This document shows positions 1-6,418 of a stretch of 6,418 bases of DNA, piece after piece. The position numbers and the translations under genes were made by a program. The stretch is taken from positions 1 through 6,418 of the forward strand of contig DPMO01000157.1 of NCBI GenBank assembly GCA_003541445.1, given 5' to 3'. Every line of letters begins with the position of its first letter. The stretch's first letter is position 1. The notes under the pieces were generated by a model, which made no database searches, had not been told where the DNA came from, and saw only the letters and a list, made by a program, of their open reading frames with translations. This DNA comes from Clostridiales bacterium. Its GTDB lineage: Bacteria > Bacillota > Sulfobacillia > UBA995 > UBA9673.

Positions 1-536
<536 letters not shown>

Positions 537-540
537 ATCC

Positions 541-603
541 GCTCTAAGGCCGTTAACGAGGCCAGCCGTCGCCGGCTACTGTGCCGCTTCACCGGCGCAC
601 TCC
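541..603 (-). promoter_or_regulatory. Stem II and Stem IIA/B pseudoknot region of the T-box
   Basis: After Stem I come a short hairpin (GCCG 596-593 with CGGC 586-583), a hairpin AGCCG (577-573) with CGGCU (568-564) closed by GCGA, and GGCC (563-560) with GGCC (551-548) around the conserved CGUUAA core. This order matches the Stem II and IIA/B pseudoknot arrangement of full-length T-box leaders. The exact pseudoknot pairing was not established here. Confidence 0.7.
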
Positions 604-689
604 CGGGCGAGTTCGGCCTCCTGCTCCTGCCGGTTCGCACCCGTTCACACCCGGCTCTCTGAGAGGAGCCCTGGAGCCTACTGCTCCCG
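604..689 (-). promoter_or_regulatory. T-box Stem I with leucine CUC specifier
   Basis: The base helix pairs CGGG (689-686) with CCCG (607-604). The specifier loop holds the conserved AGUA-type sequence on the 5' side (682-679) and GAACUCG on the 3' side (614-608), giving the CUC leucine codon at 611-609. Above it GCUCCU pairs with AGGAGC, and the distal part carries the AGAGAGCCGG bulge motif (660-651) and an apical GUGCGAACC. These are the features that grip the tRNA anticodon and elbow. The specifier would select tRNA-Leu(GAG). Confidence 0.9.
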
Positions 690-707
690 TTCATCGCTGT
701 TGTTCGT

Positions 708-740
708 GGCAGAATGCTTAAAGGCCCATCTGCCGGGCCC
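708..740 (-). other. Hairpin or pseudoknot at the 5' end of the leuS transcript
   Basis: GGCCC (739-735) pairs with GGGCC (727-723), and the transcript then reads UUUAAG. The loop GGCAGA (734-729) is complementary to UCUGCC (713-708), so an H-type pseudoknot is possible. It begins at the predicted transcript start. It could stabilise the 5' end, or act as a weak terminator for transcripts arriving from rsfS; the U run is only three bases. Confidence 0.4.
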
Positions 741-747
741 TGCGCTC

Positions 748-776
748 ATTATACGGAACGACTCCCGACCCGTCAA
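748..776 (-). promoter_or_regulatory. Sigma-A promoter for the T-box, tRNA-Ala and leuS
   Basis: On the minus strand the -35 element TTGACG (776-771) and the -10 element TATAAT (753-748) are separated by exactly 17 bases, a near-perfect vegetative promoter in an otherwise GC-rich region. The transcript should start around 740-743. It begins 25 bases after the rsfS stop, so leuS and the tRNA form their own transcription unit. Confidence 0.9.
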
Positions 777-800
777 GGTGATGACGGAGGAGACTGCGGT

Positions 801-1187
801 TCATGCCTGTCCGTTCTCTTCTCTCTTCGCCTCCGGCGTCTCCCCGCCCGGCACCACTCTCTTCGCGTCACCCCAGAGCCGCTCGAGTCCGTAGAACTCG
901 CGTTCAGCCCGGTTGAAGATGTGACAGACGAGTCCGCCGAAGTCCAGGAGGACCCATCTCTGGCTCTCCCAACCCTCTTTGCGCAGAAGGCGCAGGCCCG
1001 CCTTTGAAAGCGTCTCCTCCAGGTGTTCCGCGATGGCCTTGATCTGGCGCCCGGTGGACGCGCTGGCGATGAGGAAGTAATCCGCGACGAGAGTCACACC
1101 TCTAAGGTCCAGCAGGAGGACGTCTTCGGCCTTTCTCTCCTCGGCCGCCTGGGTGGCCATGACGGCCAGCTCCCGGGTAACCTCCAA
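801..1187 (-). CDS. rsfS: Ribosome silencing factor RsfS (DUF143/YbeB family)
   Basis: RsfS binds ribosomal protein L14 on the large subunit and blocks joining of the small subunit, lowering translation when nutrients are scarce. The 128-residue protein shows the family core: LDLRGVTLVADYFLIASAS at 26-44, GWESQRWVLLDFGGLVCHIF at 72-91, and REFYGLERLWGDA at 96-108. About 20 charged residues follow the core as a tail, making it slightly longer than many family members. The chosen start is TTG at 1187, because GGAGG lies 7 bases before it; the first in-frame ATG (codon 10) would cut into the N-terminal helix. It starts 18 bases after the LCP stop, so the two are probably cotranscribed. Position next to leuS and downstream of nadD is the common Firmicutes arrangement, although the HD-domain gene yqeK that often lies between nadD and rsfS is absent. 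Confidence 0.95.
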   Translation of the reverse strand: MEVTRELAVMATQAAEERKAEDVLLLDLRGVTLVADYFLIASASTGRQIKAIAEHLEETLSKAGLRLLRKEGWESQRWVLLDFGGLVCHIFNRAEREFYGLERLWGDAKRVVPGGETPEAKREENGQA

Positions 1188-1205
1188 AGGCCTTCCTCCC
1201 TCTTC

Positions 1206-2591
1206 CTAGTCTCCCGTGCTCTCCCCGCCTCTGGATTCGACGTAGGCCACGTAATCCTGGCCGACGATGACGGTGAACTCCGGCCGGCCCCTCACCGCTC
1301 TGGCCCGTCCGAGTTCGGCCAGGGGCGTGTACCTCAGGACCGCCTGGGAGAGCCGCCTCAGCTTGTCGTCGTCCCGCGAGCGGTCGATGATCTCCGTCAC
1401 GGTCAGGTCGTGCCGGTCGGCGTCGGCGACCGACACCACGTCAAAGCCCTGCCGGCGCAGTTCCGCGGCGAAGAGCCCGGCGAGTCCCGGCACTTCCGTC
1501 CCGTTCAGCACCTCCACGGTTATCTCCGCGTTGGCCTCGCGGTCGACTCCCCAGATGAGGATGTCCACAAGTTCGGCGCATTCATCCTCCCGGACCACGT
1601 AGTAGCTCAAGGGCGGGCGGCCCGGGTCCTGGATCGTCTCGATGTCTCCCGGCAACACGCCCATCCTGACCTTGGGCATGTCCACCTTCATCGCCAAGCG
1701 GGCGTATGAGAGCATCTCGCCCGGGGTCATGTTGGTGTCGACGCAGTCGGCTATCTCCGCGATGAGCGACGGGACCTTCGCGATGGCCCCCAGACTGAAG
1801 AGCTTGTGCTTCAGGGCCTCGAGGAATCTCTGCTGGCGCTCGATTCGGTCCACATCGCTCTTACCGCCCCGGTAGCGAAGGTAGCCGACGGCCTTCTCCC
1901 CGTCGAGCACCTGGAGGCCGGCCTTTATGTCGATGACGAGGTCCTGCCACGGGTCGACGTAATACATGTCCTCCTCGACGTAGACCTCGACCCCTCCGAG
2001 GAGGTCTATGATCCTGGCGACCCCGGCGGAGTTCACCCGCACGTAGTAGTGGATCGGTACGTCCAGGAACTCGGAGACCGTGGCGATGAGGGCTTCAGGT
2101 CCTCCGTCCGGGTAGGCGTGGGCGTGTCCCAGCTTGTCGTAACCGAAGTCCTCCCGGCCGCTGATGATGACCCTGGTGTCGCGGGGCAGGGCGAGGATGC
2201 CCACATCGGCGGTCGTCGTGTCCACACTCACCAGCATCATCGTGTCGGTGCGCGAGCCCTCAGCCCTGTGGATGTCGAAATCCGGAACAGCCCGGCCCTG
2301 CCTGTCCAGTGGTGCGTCAAGCCCCATGACGAGGATGTTCACCCTGGTCCCGGGGACGGCCTCCGCCAGACTCACGAAATGGACGGGGTTCGTCAGCCCG
2401 CCGAGGAAGACATAGAGGGCCGCGGCGGCCACAAGAGCCAGGCCGACCAGAGCAAGACCTGCGAAGGCCAGCATGCGGGCGATCCTCCGGCCGCGCCGTC
2501 TTCGGTTCCTTTCCGTCCGACTGCGCGGGAAGAGCCCGATGTGCTCACTGTTCTCCCGCGCGGGCCTCCTCCGCCCGAGCAGCAGCGACAA
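1206..2591 (-). CDS. LytR-CpsA-Psr (LCP) family protein with LytR_C domain
   Basis: LCP enzymes transfer anionic or capsular polymers from lipid carriers to peptidoglycan outside the membrane. The 461-residue protein has an arginine-rich cytoplasmic N-terminus (RTERNRRRRGRRIAR, 25-39), one membrane segment (about 41-64) and an external LCP domain (about 82-265). Family motifs are RTDTMMLVSVD (114-124), LPRDTRV (135-141), KLGHAHAY (153-160), LLGGVEVYV (197-205), and GYLRYR...DVDRIERQQ (236-254), with the expected Asp and Arg residues. A LytR_C domain follows (about 357-445, opening with VEVLNGTEVPGLAG). The start is TTG at 2591, the only extended option, with GAGGGG about 10 bases upstream; an internal ATG at codon 40 would remove the positive N-terminus. 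rsfS follows after 18 bases. Which polymer is attached cannot be told from the sequence, so no symbol is given. Confidence 0.93.
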   Translation of the reverse strand: MSLLLGRRRPARENSEHIGLFPRSRTERNRRRRGRRIARMLAFAGLALVGLALVAAAALYVFLGGLTNPVHFVSLAEAVPGTRVNILVMGLDAPLDRQGRAVPDFDIHRAEGSRTDTMMLVSVDTTTADVGILALPRDTRVIISGREDFGYDKLGHAHAYPDGGPEALIATVSEFLDVPIHYYVRVNSAGVARIIDLLGGVEVYVEEDMYYVDPWQDLVIDIKAGLQVLDGEKAVGYLRYRGGKSDVDRIERQQRFLEALKHKLFSLGAIAKVPSLIAEIADCVDTNMTPGEMLSYARLAMKVDMPKVRMGVLPGDIETIQDPGRPPLSYYVVREDECAELVDILIWGVDREANAEITVEVLNGTEVPGLAGLFAAELRRQGFDVVSVADADRHDLTVTEIIDRSRDDDKLRRLSQAVLRYTPLAELGRARAVRGRPEFTVIVGQDYVAYVESRGGESTGD

Positions 2592-2737
2592 TCTGTTTCA
2601 GCCCCTCCAGACCTCCCGGCTTCCGTGCCGGCCGGTCGTCATCCGGTTTACATAATCCTAGGACGGTTTTTGTCCATTTTACTACATACCCTCGGCGCCC
2701 GCCAGCTCGCGGGGACCCTACAGCCGGACGGTCCCGG
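2592..2737 (-). promoter_or_regulatory. nadD-LCP spacer with an AT-rich patch and possible promoter
   Basis: This 146-base spacer holds a stem-loop just after nadD (GGGACC with GGTCCC, 2712-2735, no U run) and then an unusually AT-rich stretch, about 2645-2692. Within it TAAAAT (2681-2676, minus strand) is one mismatch from a -10 element, but no convincing -35 lies 17 bases upstream. A small inverted repeat (GGAC and GTCC, 2660-2674) lies just downstream. It may hold the LCP-rsfS promoter, possibly for an alternative sigma factor. Confidence 0.35.
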
Positions 2738-3385
2738 TCAGCCGCGGTAGAGCCCGTGTCGGCGGATGTACTCCTCAACGGCCTCCGGCACGAGGTACCT
2801 GATGGACCTCCCGCTCCTCGCCCGCTGCCGGATGTCGGTCGACGAGATTCCCATGGCCGGGACGTTCACCCGGAGTATGGACACCCCGTACCGCCTCTCG
2901 AGCTCCCTGAGCCCCTCCCGGACGGCTTCACGGGACAGGCCCGGCCGCTCCGCGGCGATGAAGGTGCACAGCTCGAACAGACGCTCCGGATGCCGCCAGG
3001 TGTCGATGTCGAGGATGGCGTCCGCGCCGGTGATGAAGTAAAGGCGGGTGCCGGAAGGATAGGAGGCCCTGAGTTCCTCGAGAGTGTCGACGGTGTAGGA
3101 GGGACCGTCCCTGTCCAGCTCTGCCCGGCTCACCTCGAAGCGGTCGTTCGACCGCACGGCCAGCTCCACCATGTTGTAGCGGTGCTCAGCCGGTGTGATG
3201 ACCAGTCCCCGTTTGTGCGGGGGTTCCCGGGCGGGAACGAAGATGACCTTTGCGAGGCCGAACTGCTCGACGGCCGCTTCCGCTGTCACGAGATGGGCCA
3301 GGTGTATCGGGTCGAACGTCCCGCCCATCACACCTATGCCCGCCGGGGTCCGCTCTGGAGTCAAGTCCCCACCGCCCAGCATCAC
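2738..3385 (-). CDS. nadD: Nicotinate-nucleotide adenylyltransferase
   Basis: NadD joins ATP and nicotinate mononucleotide to give deamido-NAD, the shared late step of cytoplasmic NAD synthesis. The 215-residue sequence has the nucleotidyltransferase signature GGTFDPIHLAH (21-31), in which the HxGH-type motif reads HLAH, then PPHK (55-58), SYTVDTLEEL (96-105), FITGAD (117-122), the tryptophan region DTWRHPE (128-134), and the C-terminal ISSTDIR (180-186) that contacts ATP. Length is normal for the family. The longest start is GTG at 3385, followed directly by ATG at 3382; the upstream ribosome-binding site is weak, and a start nearer the GGTFDP motif cannot be excluded. It lies 78 bases after obgE; that gap contains a small stem-loop (TGCGG with CCGCA, 3426-3438, inside a TCCC/GGGA pair, 3417-3442). 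Confidence 0.96.
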   Translation of the reverse strand: MMLGGGDLTPERTPAGIGVMGGTFDPIHLAHLVTAEAAVEQFGLAKVIFVPAREPPHKRGLVITPAEHRYNMVELAVRSNDRFEVSRAELDRDGPSYTVDTLEELRASYPSGTRLYFITGADAILDIDTWRHPERLFELCTFIAAERPGLSREAVREGLRELERRYGVSILRVNVPAMGISSTDIRQRARSGRSIRYLVPEAVEEYIRRHGLYRG

Positions 3386-3463
3386 GTTGGTCTAAACCTA
3401 CCACAGAGCAGGGGGAATCCCTTCGTGCGGAAGCCGCAGGGACGCGGCGGGCTGGCCGCGGCG

Positions 3464-4777
3464 CTACTCCGTGAAGTCGAACTCGAACCCGGCGATACGG
3501 ACGGTGTCTCCCGGTCCGGCCCCGGCTTCCCGGAGGGCCCGAATCACCCCGCGTCTCCGCAGACGGTGATGGAGACGCCTCACCGCCGCCTCATGCTCGA
3601 GGTCGGTCATGACCACCATCCGCTCCACGTCCTCCCCGGACACCACGAAGACGCCGCCTTGACGGGTGACGGTGAAGCTTCGGCGTTCGGCCTGGGCCTC
3701 CTCCGGGGCCGGCTCGGGGGCTCCGCGGTCCGCGGCTCCCATCTGCCGCCGGCTCTCCACGGCCGCCCGCGACAGCTCGTCGGCCACAGCGTGAAGAACC
3801 CGGTCCAGGCCCTCGCCCGTGAGAGGCGACGCCCGGTAGACCTTTTCCGCATGACTCCTTCGGCGGAGATGGTCCTCCAGCCGGCGCGCCCTCTCCTCAG
3901 CCCCGTCGACATCGATCTTGGTGGCCACGACGATCTCGGGCTTCTCCGCGAGCGACGGGTCGTAGAGCCCCAGCTCGCCGCGCACGGTCAGGTAGTCCCC
4001 GACGGGGTCGCGTCCGGAGAGCGGAGAGACGTCGACAAGATGCACGAGAATCTTCGTCCGTTCAACGTGGCGGAGAAACCTGTCGCCCAGACCGCTCCCG
4101 GCGTGCGCCCCTTCGACAAGCCCCGGAATGTCGGCAAGGACGAACGAAGCTTCCGGCCGCCCGGGAACGGCCACCACGCCGAGGTTCGGGGCAAGGGTTG
4201 TGAACGGATAGTCGGCCACCTTCGGCCGGGCCGCCGACACGCGGGAGAGGAAGGTGGACTTTCCCGCGTTGGGCATGCCGACCAGACCGGCGTCGGCCAG
4301 GAGTTTGAGCTCGAGGACCAGAGTCAGGGCCCGGCCCGGCTCGCCCTTCTCGGCGAAGGTCGGTGCCCGTTCCGTCGAGGTGGCGAACCGGGCGTTGCCG
4401 CGCCCCCCGCGGCCGCCGCGCGCGACGATGAACCGCTGGCCGGGCTCGGTGAGGTCGGCGAGGAGACGCCTCTCCCCGCCCGTCACGTCCCACACCACGG
4501 TGCCCGGAGGCACCGGCACCACCAGGTCCCTCCCGCGGGCGCCGGAACGCTTCGAAGGCCCCCCCGGTCGGCCGTTCTCGGCGGAGAAGTGCTGCCTGTA
4601 CTTGAAGTCCAGCAGTGTTCGGAGGCCCTCATCGACCTTCAGGATGACACTACCGCCGTCCCCCCCGTCACCGCCGCTCGGCCCCCCTCGGGGCACGTAC
4701 TTCTCCCGGCGGAAGGTGACGGCTCCGTCCCCACCGCGACCGCTTCTGACGAATATCCTCGCCTCATCGACGAACAT
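3464..4777 (-). CDS. obgE: GTPase Obg (CgtA), late 50S ribosome assembly and stress signalling
   Basis: Obg is an essential GTPase that acts on the large ribosomal subunit and links growth to stress responses. The 437-residue protein has all three family domains: the glycine-rich Obg fold (1-159, starting [18 protein letters not shown]), the G domain (160-335), and the C-terminal OCT domain (about 367-437). G motifs are G1 GMPNAGKST (167-175), G2 at T193-T194, G3 DIPGLVEG (216-223), G4 TKID (286-289) and G5 SPLTGEG (317-323). G4 has Thr where Obg usually has Asn (NKxD). The ATG at 4777 was chosen over a 31-residue extension because it gives the exact family N-terminus. It starts 2 bases after the stop of the Spo0B-like gene with only a weak ribosome-binding site, suggesting translational coupling. 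A linker rich in Glu, Ala and Pro (340-366) precedes OCT. Confidence 0.98.
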   Translation of the reverse strand: MFVDEARIFVRSGRGGDGAVTFRREKYVPRGGPSGGDGGDGGSVILKVDEGLRTLLDFKYRQHFSAENGRPGGPSKRSGARGRDLVVPVPPGTVVWDVTGGERRLLADLTEPGQRFIVARGGRGGRGNARFATSTERAPTFAEKGEPGRALTLVLELKLLADAGLVGMPNAGKSTFLSRVSAARPKVADYPFTTLAPNLGVVAVPGRPEASFVLADIPGLVEGAHAGSGLGDRFLRHVERTKILVHLVDVSPLSGRDPVGDYLTVRGELGLYDPSLAEKPEIVVATKIDVDGAEERARRLEDHLRRRSHAEKVYRASPLTGEGLDRVLHAVADELSRAAVESRRQMGAADRGAPEPAPEEAQAERRSFTVTRQGGVFVVSGEDVERMVVMTDLEHEAAVRRLHHRLRRRGVIRALREAGAGPGDTVRIAGFEFDFTE

Positions 4778-4779
4778 GG

Positions 4780-5511
4780 CTACCTGACGGTGACGACCAG
4801 CTCCACCTCTTCCCCCTTTTCCCCTCCGGGGCAGGCAACCCCCACACTGCCCTCCCGAGGCTGTCGGCACAGGGAGAAACCCGCCGAAGCCAGGGCGGCC
4901 TCGACGGCTTCGGGCGGAGGGGCCGCCCGGGCCGGAAGCCTCACGACGACCTCCGGGTATCCGCCGCCCGGTGGGCCCACCTCGACCCGTAGCTCTGAGA
5001 CACCCTTCGCGGCCGCCTCACGGGTGACCACGGCGAGCACGGCCGAGACGGCCAGGGCAAGGTCCTCGGCGCTCGGCGGTCCGACCGGGCCCGTCCCGAC
5101 GGCCCTCTCGCCGCCGTCCTCGGCGCACCACTTCCCTGAGAACCGGTCCTCGGCCGCCGCAACGGCCGCCGCGTGGACCGGGTCAACGTAGACGGCCGTC
5201 CCGAGGGACACGTGAACACCTTCGGACGCCGCCCGCTCCTTGGCCACGAGCAGGACGGCCTCAAGGTCGGGCAGGTCCAGGCGCCCGAGGGCCGCCTCCG
5301 CCTCGATGCGGGAGGTCACCAGGTCCAGGTGGGCGGAGGCCCTCTCCGTCCGGCCGAGTTCGAACCAGCCGCGAAGAACCTGGAGGTCGTTGACGAACCC
5401 GTGACGGAGCCCCCTCACAACCCTGACCAGGTCCTCGGCGGAGACGAGCGGCCGCGGCCGGCGCCGGTCACAGGCTATCCGGTTGAACCACCGCATGGGG
5501 CCAGAAGGCAT
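4780..5511 (-). CDS. Spo0B-like protein (SPOB_a histidine phosphotransferase/kinase fold)
   Basis: Residues 34-100 match the alpha-hairpin dimerisation domain of the Spo0B/sensor-kinase SPOB_a family: [20 protein letters not shown] (35-54), with His37 in the position of the phospho-accepting histidine, followed by a second helix. In Bacillus, Spo0B relays phosphate from Spo0F to Spo0A at sporulation, and its gene sits between rpmA and obg exactly as here. The residue after the histidine is Gly, not the usual Asp or Glu. The rest (about 100-243) is Ala-, Gly- and Val-rich, with no recognisable ATP-binding N box, as expected if this half is a degenerate kinase domain. The ATG at 5511 has a GGGGGAG site 7 bases upstream. 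Length (243) is near that of Spo0B. Phosphorelay function is inferred from fold and position only; a catalytically silent homologue is possible. Confidence 0.75.
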   Translation of the reverse strand: MPSGPMRWFNRIACDRRRPRPLVSAEDLVRVVRGLRHGFVNDLQVLRGWFELGRTERASAHLDLVTSRIEAEAALGRLDLPDLEAVLLVAKERAASEGVHVSLGTAVYVDPVHAAAVAAAEDRFSGKWCAEDGGERAVGTGPVGPPSAEDLALAVSAVLAVVTREAAAKGVSELRVEVGPPGGGYPEVVVRLPARAAPPPEAVEAALASAGFSLCRQPREGSVGVACPGGEKGEEVELVVTVR

Positions 5512-5568
5512 GGGACCACTCCCCCGACAGGTCTAAGGGTTCCCCTGTCCGGCCTGTGCTCCTACCGC

Positions 5569-5577
5569 ATCATAGCA
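5569..5577 (-). promoter_or_regulatory. Possible extended -10 promoter for the Spo0B-like and obgE genes
   Basis: TGCTATGAT on the minus strand is a TGn-extended -10 (TATGAT, one mismatch from TATAAT) about 57 bases before the Spo0B-like start. No good -35 is seen 16-18 bases upstream, which extended -10 promoters can tolerate. Confidence 0.45.
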
Positions 5578-5638
5578 CTGCCGCCCGTGAACCTCCGCCG
5601 AAGCGGGCTCGGTCGTCCTCGGTCTCCGTGTACACCGA

Positions 5639-5662
5639 GCGGGAACCCGACAGGGTTCCCGC
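5639..5662 (-). repeat. Perfect 10-bp inverted repeat in the rpmA to Spo0B-like spacer
   Basis: Arms GCGGGAACCC and GGGTTCCCGC are perfectly complementary around a 4-base loop. There is no U run on either side, so it is not a standard intrinsic terminator. It lies in the 265-base spacer 5512-5776, which otherwise holds a weaker inverted repeat (GTTGCC and GGCAAC, 5683-5705), a hairpin at the rpmA stop (5762-5777) and the candidate promoter at 5569-5577. No gene in this spacer can be supported. The hairpin could be an operator, an RNA-processing or stabilising element, or a factor-dependent terminator. Confidence 0.7.
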
Positions 5663-5776
5663 ATCTCCCTCGCTCATGCTTCGTTGCCAGGCAGTCTTCG
5701 GCAACACGCCTTCCGGCGCGCCGTCCGCCGTCCGCCGGGCGCCGCCGACACCGCCGGTTCGGGCCGACACACCGGC

Positions 5777-6082
5777 CTAGCCGGCCGACATCTCCGCCAC
5801 CGGCTCGGTCATCCGGAGGTCCCCGGTCTCGACGGGGCGGACGCTGACCCTCTTCTTCCTCTTGCCGTGTCGCTCGAAGCTGACGTAGCCGTCGACAAGG
5901 GCGAACAGCGTGTCGTCACGGCCGCGCCCGACGTTCTCTCCGGGAAGGACCTTGGTGCCCCTCTGACGGACGATGATGGACCCGGTCGTCACCAGTTCGC
6001 CGTCGTGACTCTTCACGCCCAGGCGCTTCGAGTGACTGTCCCGACCGTTCCGGGTGCTTCCCATACCCTTCTTGTGAGCCAT
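5777..6082 (-). CDS. rpmA: 50S ribosomal protein L27
   Basis: L27 sits near the peptidyl-transferase centre, and its N-terminal tail reaches the tRNA ends. The sequence [20 protein letters not shown] (1-20), [19 protein letters not shown] (34-52) and [18 protein letters not shown] (54-71) is unmistakable. The protein starts directly at MAHKKG, without the short cleavable leader (ending before the AHKKG or SKKGVG stretch) found on L27 of most Firmicutes. At 101 residues it is somewhat longer than usual because of a 15 to 18 residue tail after VSVRPV (79-84). The ATG has a perfect AAGGAGGTG site. It follows rplU after 47 bases, as in nearly all bacteria, but without the intervening prp gene of many Firmicutes. 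A short hairpin overlaps the stop codon. Confidence 0.99.
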   Translation of the reverse strand: MAHKKGMGSTRNGRDSHSKRLGVKSHDGELVTTGSIIVRQRGTKVLPGENVGRGRDDTLFALVDGYVSFERHGKRKKRVSVRPVETGDLRMTEPVAEMSAG

Positions 6083-6087
6083 ATAGA

Positions 6088-6096
6088 CACCTCCTT
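6088..6096 (-). promoter_or_regulatory. Strong ribosome-binding site of rpmA
   Basis: AAGGAGGTG on the minus strand is a full match to the 16S rRNA 3' end, 5 bases before the ATG at 6082. It fixes the L27 start at MAHKKG and rules out an upstream start carrying a leader peptide. Confidence 0.93.
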
Positions 6097-6132
6097 GCCC
6101 TTTCCGGAGCGGAACCGCACCGGCCGCCGCGC

Positions 6133-6418
6133 CTAACCCTCTATCTCCTCGATGAGGACGCGCGTCTTGACCTGCCGGTGGCCTTTCTTCCGCCTGTAGT
6201 TCACCTTCGACTTGTACTTGAAGACGATGACCTTCTTGTCCTTGAACTCAGAGACGACCTTGCCCTTGGCACGGGCGCCCTCGACCACGGGGTCGCCGAC
6301 CCTGACCTCCCCGTCGTCCTTCGCCAGGAGGAGGACCCTGTCGAAGACGACCTCGTCTCCCTCGTCCGCCTGGAGACGCTCGACGTCGATGACGTCTCCT
6401 TCCGTGACCCTGAACTGC
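6133..6418 (-). CDS. rplU: 50S ribosomal protein L21, N-terminus outside the window
   Basis: L21 binds 23S rRNA in the large subunit. The last 94 codons and the TAG stop are present. Visible blocks are [15 protein letters not shown] at the start of the fragment, [27 protein letters not shown], and the family signature [20 protein letters not shown] followed by [14 protein letters not shown]. Roughly the first 15-20 residues and the promoter lie beyond the window edge. In many bacteria rplU heads the rplU-rpmA-obg operon, and the same order is kept here. Confidence 0.98.
   Translation of the reverse strand, partial: QFRVTEGDVIDVERLQADEGDEVVFDRVLLLAKDDGEVRVGDPVVEGARAKGKVVSEFKDKKVIVFKYKSKVNYRRKKGHRQVKTRVLIEEIEG

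Noticed and set aside
2545..2778. A 77-codon minus-strand frame between nadD and the LCP gene
   Set aside because: It overlaps the end of nadD and the start of the LCP gene, crosses the AT-rich spacer, has no convincing ribosome-binding site and no recognisable domain.
2756..5191. An 811-codon open frame on the plus strand
   Set aside because: It is antisense to nadD, obgE and part of the Spo0B-like gene, all clearly identified. Its translation has biased, low-information composition with no recognisable domain; such frames are common opposite GC-rich genes.
5570..5770. A 66-codon minus-strand frame in the rpmA to Spo0B-like spacer
   Set aside because: No ribosome-binding site, it runs through the 10-bp palindrome, and its sequence is unlike any protein I recognise. 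It also is not Prp, which would lie on the other side of rpmA.

Overview
The window is GC-rich and every gene lies on the minus strand, so transcription runs from the right end (6418) to the left end (1). In that direction the order is rplU (L21, 5' end missing) - rpmA (L27) - a Spo0B-like histidine-kinase-fold protein - obgE - nadD - a LytR-CpsA-Psr (LCP) family gene - rsfS - a T-box leader with a tRNA-Ala gene inside it - leuS (only its first 83 codons). The conserved block L21/L27/Spo0B/Obg, the NadD/RsfS/LeuRS block and the T-box riboswitch together point to a high-GC member of the Firmicutes (Bacillota), probably a deep or clostridia-like lineage. L27 has no cleavable N-terminal extension and no prp gene sits between rplU and rpmA, which argues against a typical Bacillus or Clostridium. 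I cannot name the genus.

Region by region: 5777-6418 encodes two large-subunit ribosomal proteins. 5512-5776 is a 265-base spacer with a perfect 10-bp inverted repeat and a candidate extended -10 promoter. 4780-5511 (Spo0B-like) and 3464-4777 (Obg GTPase) are only 2 bases apart. 2738-3385 is NadD of NAD synthesis. 2592-2737 is a short spacer with an AT-rich patch. 1206-2591 (LCP, cell-envelope polymer ligase family) and 801-1187 (RsfS, ribosome silencing factor) form a tight pair. 252-800 is the regulatory leader of leuS.

The standout is 348-776. A near-consensus sigma-A promoter (TTGACG, 17 bases, TATAAT) starts a T-box leader with Stem I carrying a CUC (Leu) specifier, Stem II and IIA/B elements, an antiterminator with the canonical AGGGTGGTACCGCG motif, and a competing 13-bp terminator with a U run, followed by leuS. 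A complete, apparently chargeable tRNA-Ala(GGC) gene (437-512, with encoded CCA and the G3:U70 identity pair) sits between the sensor half and the switching half. The flanking leader strands can still pair (527-536 with 413-423) as Stem III, so the tRNA occupies the position of the Stem III loop. One transcript would therefore carry a leucine-sensing riboswitch, an alanine tRNA and leucyl-tRNA synthetase. I do not recall a described T-box with a tRNA gene nested inside it.

The theme of the window is translation and growth control: ribosomal proteins, ribosome assembly GTPase, ribosome silencing, aminoacylation and a tRNA, with NAD synthesis and wall-polymer attachment alongside.
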